A stretch of DNA of 6,171 nt, taken from the NCBI GenBank assembly GCA_003551785.1, contig PUNP01000897.1, forward strand, positions 1 to 6,171. The letters are read 5' to 3'. Source of the DNA: Candidatus Brocadiaceae bacterium (GTDB taxonomy: Bacteria; Planctomycetota; Brocadiia; SM23-32). Shown here in pieces: positions 3,830 through 6,171 of the stretch (the first letter of the stretch is position 1; each line of letters begins with the position of its first letter). The notes under the pieces were generated by a model. It was given only the letters and a program-made list of their open reading frames with translations. It was not told where the DNA came from and made no database searches. Position numbers and translations under genes: made by a program.

Positions 3830-6171
3830 ATGGCTATCGAGACAGGAGATATTCTGGAGCAATTCGCCGATGACCTGTTCGGTGAAGATGGTGAGAGAGG
3901 TGAGAGCACCCTCACCCATGTTAGGAAAAGAGACGGGCGCCTTGTCCCTTTCGACCGCGAGAAAATCGCTCATGCCATATTTAAGGCTGCAAGTGCCGTC
4001 GGGGGGGAAAATAAAGTCCTTGCGCAGGACCTGGCAGAAGTGGTTGCCATGTTCCTTGAGAAAAATTATGGTGATAAAGCCCCCGGGATTGAGGACATAC
4101 AGGATACGGTTGAAAAGGTCCTTATCGAGATGGGACATGCCCGGACAGCTAAGGCGTATATCTTATACCGAGACAGGCGCACGCGTGTTCGTGAAGCGCT
4201 TCAGGTCAGAAAACCCGTGAAAAAACGCAATGATGCTACGGATATTTCTCTTTTAGTCGAAACGGAAAGTAATGACAAATACAATGATTGGGATCGCGAC
4301 CGAATAGCCAGAGCGCTGGAAGTGGAAGCCGATATTGAGCAGGAGTTAGCAGCCGAGATTGCTTCTGCAGTTGAAAAAAAGGTGCTTGACAGCGGGTTGA
4401 AGCGTATTTCTACTTCTCTGATACGTGAACTGGTTGATAACGAACTTTTTGAGCGCGGATTGACGGCCCGATTGGAGAAACAGGCCGTTCTCGGTATGCC
4501 TAAATACGATCTTGACACGATTGTCAAGGCGAAAAGCAATGAAAATGCCAACATATCCCAGAATAACCCTGAAGCTATTAACCTTGCCGTAGCCGAACAT
4601 ACTTTAAAACAGTATGCGTTGAAGGAGGTTTTTTCACCTGATGTTTCGGAAGCGCATATGCTCGGTAAGGTGCATTTACATGATTTAGGTTATCCCACCC
4701 GACTCTATTGTTCAAGCCATTCCATCGAATATCTGAAAAAATACGGGCTGCAACTGGAGAATCTCGATTCCTCAAGCGCTCCGGCAAAACATGCCAGAAC
4801 CCTTACCGGGCATCTGAACACATTCCTGGCTTCTATGCAGGCATATTATGCCGGCGCACTTGGAGTCGGGTATATCAATATCTTCTATGCCCCGTATCTC
4901 GAAGGTGCGAGTTATGAAGAACTCAAACAGGAAGCCCAGCATCTTATATTCAGTTCATCCCAGAATGCTTTCAGCCGCGGCGGACAGACCCTATTTTTGG
5001 ATTTCAATATACATACCGGCATCCCGCGCTACCTCCAGGATGTGCCGGCTATTGGCCCCGGAGGCGAATATACCGGACGCAACTATGGAAGTTATGCGAA
5101 AACCGCCCAGCGATTCTGTAAAGCTATGTTGGATGTGTGGCGCGAAGGTGATCAATATGGGAATATTTTCGCTTTTCCCAAGTGCGATTTCCACATTAAT
5201 GAAGATACTTTTACCGACCCCGCGCAGAAAGAGTTGTATGAATACGCATGCCTGATCGCCAGTGAAAATGGTATTCCCTATTTCATATTTGACAGGGATG
5301 AAGTAACTTTAAGCGCATGCTGCCGGCTGCGAACTGTCATACGCGACCAGTACATGATACAGCATCCGGAAAGTATGCGGTTTTGCGGATTCCAGAACGT
5401 TTCTATCAACCTTCCCCAATGTGCTTATCGAAGCAAGGGTGACTTCAAATCGCTTTACCGTGAGCTCGACGATGTGCTCGAAATTGCGGTAAAAGCGCAT
5501 GTACAGAAAAAACAGTTCATCTCACATTTAATGAGCTCGCCTGAGATGCCGCTCTGGCAGGTTGGTAAAACAGCCTCTGACGGCAGGCCGTATGTTGATC
5601 TGGATGCCGCAACGTATATTATCGGGATCGTGAGCCTTAATGAATGCATGCAGTATATGACCGGGAAAGAACTGCATGAAAGTAAAGACTCCATCCGTAA
5701 AGGTTTACACCTCGTCAGATATATGCAGTACAGAGCTAAAGAGTTAGGCGAAAAGCATGGATTAAAAATTGCGCTCGAAGAATCTCCGGCTGAAAGTGCC
5801 GCCAGGAGACTCGCAAAAGTGGACCTGGAAAGGTTCCCCGAGCAGAGTCGTCAGGTTGTCAAAGGAAATATCGAGGCCGATCAGATGTACTATACCAATA
5901 GTATTCATATGCGTGCCGATGCTCCGATAGACCTTATTGACAGGATCAAAACCCAGGGGAAGTTTCACCGGGGAATTGAAAGCGGGGCTATTATCCATGC
6001 CTTTGTCGGTGAAGAGCGCCCGCCGGCCTCAAGTATCAGTAATCTTGTGGAAAAGACATTTCGACAAACTCAAACCGCCCAGCTGACGATAAGCCCCGAA
6101 TTTACGATCTGTAATTCCTGTCATAAAAATACGCCCGGCTTGCAGGATACCTGCGGCTACTGCGGTGATAG
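3830..6171 (+). CDS. nrdD: Anaerobic (class III) ribonucleoside-triphosphate reductase NrdD, 3' end outside window
   Basis: The frame is open from ATG 3830 to the right edge (780 codons). NrdD reduces ribonucleoside triphosphates to deoxy forms without oxygen, using a glycyl radical installed by the radical-SAM activase NrdG. An ATP-cone (about 27-122, VRKRDGRLVPFDREKI at 31-46) is followed by a second, degenerate cone-like region (about 137-210, WDRDRIARAL at 154-163, KRISTSLIRELVDNELFERG at 191-210). The catalytic region shows NENANISQNNP at 237-247, VHLHDLGYPTRLYC at 281-294, FSRGGQTLFLDFN at 381-393 and SACCRLR at 495-501, where the thiyl-radical cysteine is expected. A zinc ribbon begins at the right edge: CNSC (Cys761, Cys764) and CGYC (Cys775, Cys778). 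The glycyl-radical motif lies downstream. The motifs look more like the Thermotoga-type NrdD than the E. coli/T4 type, judged from memory. A strong Shine-Dalgarno (3815-3822) sets the start; nrdR lies upstream. Confidence 0.95.
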   Translation, partial: MAIETGDILEQFADDLFGEDGERGESTLTHVRKRDGRLVPFDREKIAHAIFKAASAVGGENKVLAQDLAEVVAMFLEKNYGDKAPGIEDIQDTVEKVLIEMGHARTAKAYILYRDRRTRVREALQVRKPVKKRNDATDISLLVETESNDKYNDWDRDRIARALEVEADIEQELAAEIASAVEKKVLDSGLKRISTSLIRELVDNELFERGLTARLEKQAVLGMPKYDLDTIVKAKSNENANISQNNPEAINLAVAEHTLKQYALKEVFSPDVSEAHMLGKVHLHDLGYPTRLYCSSHSIEYLKKYGLQLENLDSSSAPAKHARTLTGHLNTFLASMQAYYAGALGVGYINIFYAPYLEGASYEELKQEAQHLIFSSSQNAFSRGGQTLFLDFNIHTGIPRYLQDVPAIGPGGEYTGRNYGSYAKTAQRFCKAMLDVWREGDQYGNIFAFPKCDFHINEDTFTDPAQKELYEYACLIASENGIPYFIFDRDEVTLSACCRLRTVIRDQYMIQHPESMRFCGFQNVSINLPQCAYRSKGDFKSLYRELDDVLEIAVKAHVQKKQFISHLMSSPEMPLWQVGKTASDGRPYVDLDAATYIIGIVSLNECMQYMTGKELHESKDSIRKGLHLVRYMQYRAKELGEKHGLKIALEESPAESAARRLAKVDLERFPEQSRQVVKGNIEADQMYYTNSIHMRADAPIDLIDRIKTQGKFHRGIESGAIIHAFVGEERPPASSISNLVEKTFRQTQTAQLTISPEFTICNSCHKNTPGLQDTCGYCGD

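Noticed and set aside
3822..4220. 132-residue + strand frame overlapping the start of nrdD
   Set aside because: It is an out-of-frame shadow; the frame from 3830 carries the ATP-cone and all NrdD motifs and has the strong Shine-Dalgarno.

Overview
The window reads as ordinary chromosomal DNA from an anaerobic or facultatively anaerobic bacterium. It has moderate GC content and all four supported genes lie on the + strand: the 3' end of a ribokinase gene, a secreted GH84-like glycosidase, the regulator nrdR, and the 5' part of a class III (oxygen-sensitive) ribonucleotide reductase, nrdD. Bacterial features are clear, namely a consensus sigma-70-type promoter, strong Shine-Dalgarno sites and NrdR itself. 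The class III reductase indicates anaerobic growth. An exported N-acetylhexosaminidase-like enzyme next to sugar-kinase DNA suggests use of glycans. I cannot name the taxon. A polysaccharide-degrading lineage (PVC group, Bacteroidetes-like or a metagenomic phylum) would fit, but that is a guess.

Layout. Bases 1-561 hold the last 186 codons of a ribokinase, whose C-terminus runs into a G-rich 26-residue tail not expected for the family. Bases 562-717 are non-coding except possibly for an 11-codon leader. They contain a strikingly regular 8-nt tandem repeat (571-650, about ten units). Just before the next gene there is a good ribosome site and a mini-ORF whose stop overlaps the next start (ATGA). 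Bases 718-3009 encode a 763-residue secreted protein with a GH20b-like N-terminal domain, a GH84-like TIM barrel that keeps the catalytic Asp-Asp pair, a helical region and a C-terminal beta-rich domain. Several GH84 sugar-binding motifs are replaced.

Bases 3010-3188 are AT-rich, with a weak terminator candidate followed by an exact consensus promoter (TTGACA-17-TATAAT) for nrdR. nrdR (3189-3653) is a full-length, canonical 154-residue zinc-ribbon/ATP-cone repressor. Bases 3654-3829 hold an 8-bp perfect inverted repeat and a weak terminator-like hairpin. nrdD starts at 3830 behind a strong Shine-Dalgarno and runs off the right edge after 780 codons. The glycyl-radical C-terminus, and any nrdG activase, would lie beyond the window.

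Function. nrdR and nrdD form a regulator/target pair: NrdR senses nucleotides and represses ribonucleotide reductase genes, while NrdD makes deoxyribonucleotides without oxygen. The ribokinase and glycosidase belong to carbohydrate metabolism and have no evident link to the nrd pair. I see no defence system, mobile element, CRISPR array or RNA gene. The most unusual items are the octanucleotide repeat, the divergent GH84 active site, the leader mini-ORF, and a speculative pair of degenerate NrdR-box-like sites overlapping the nrdR promoter.
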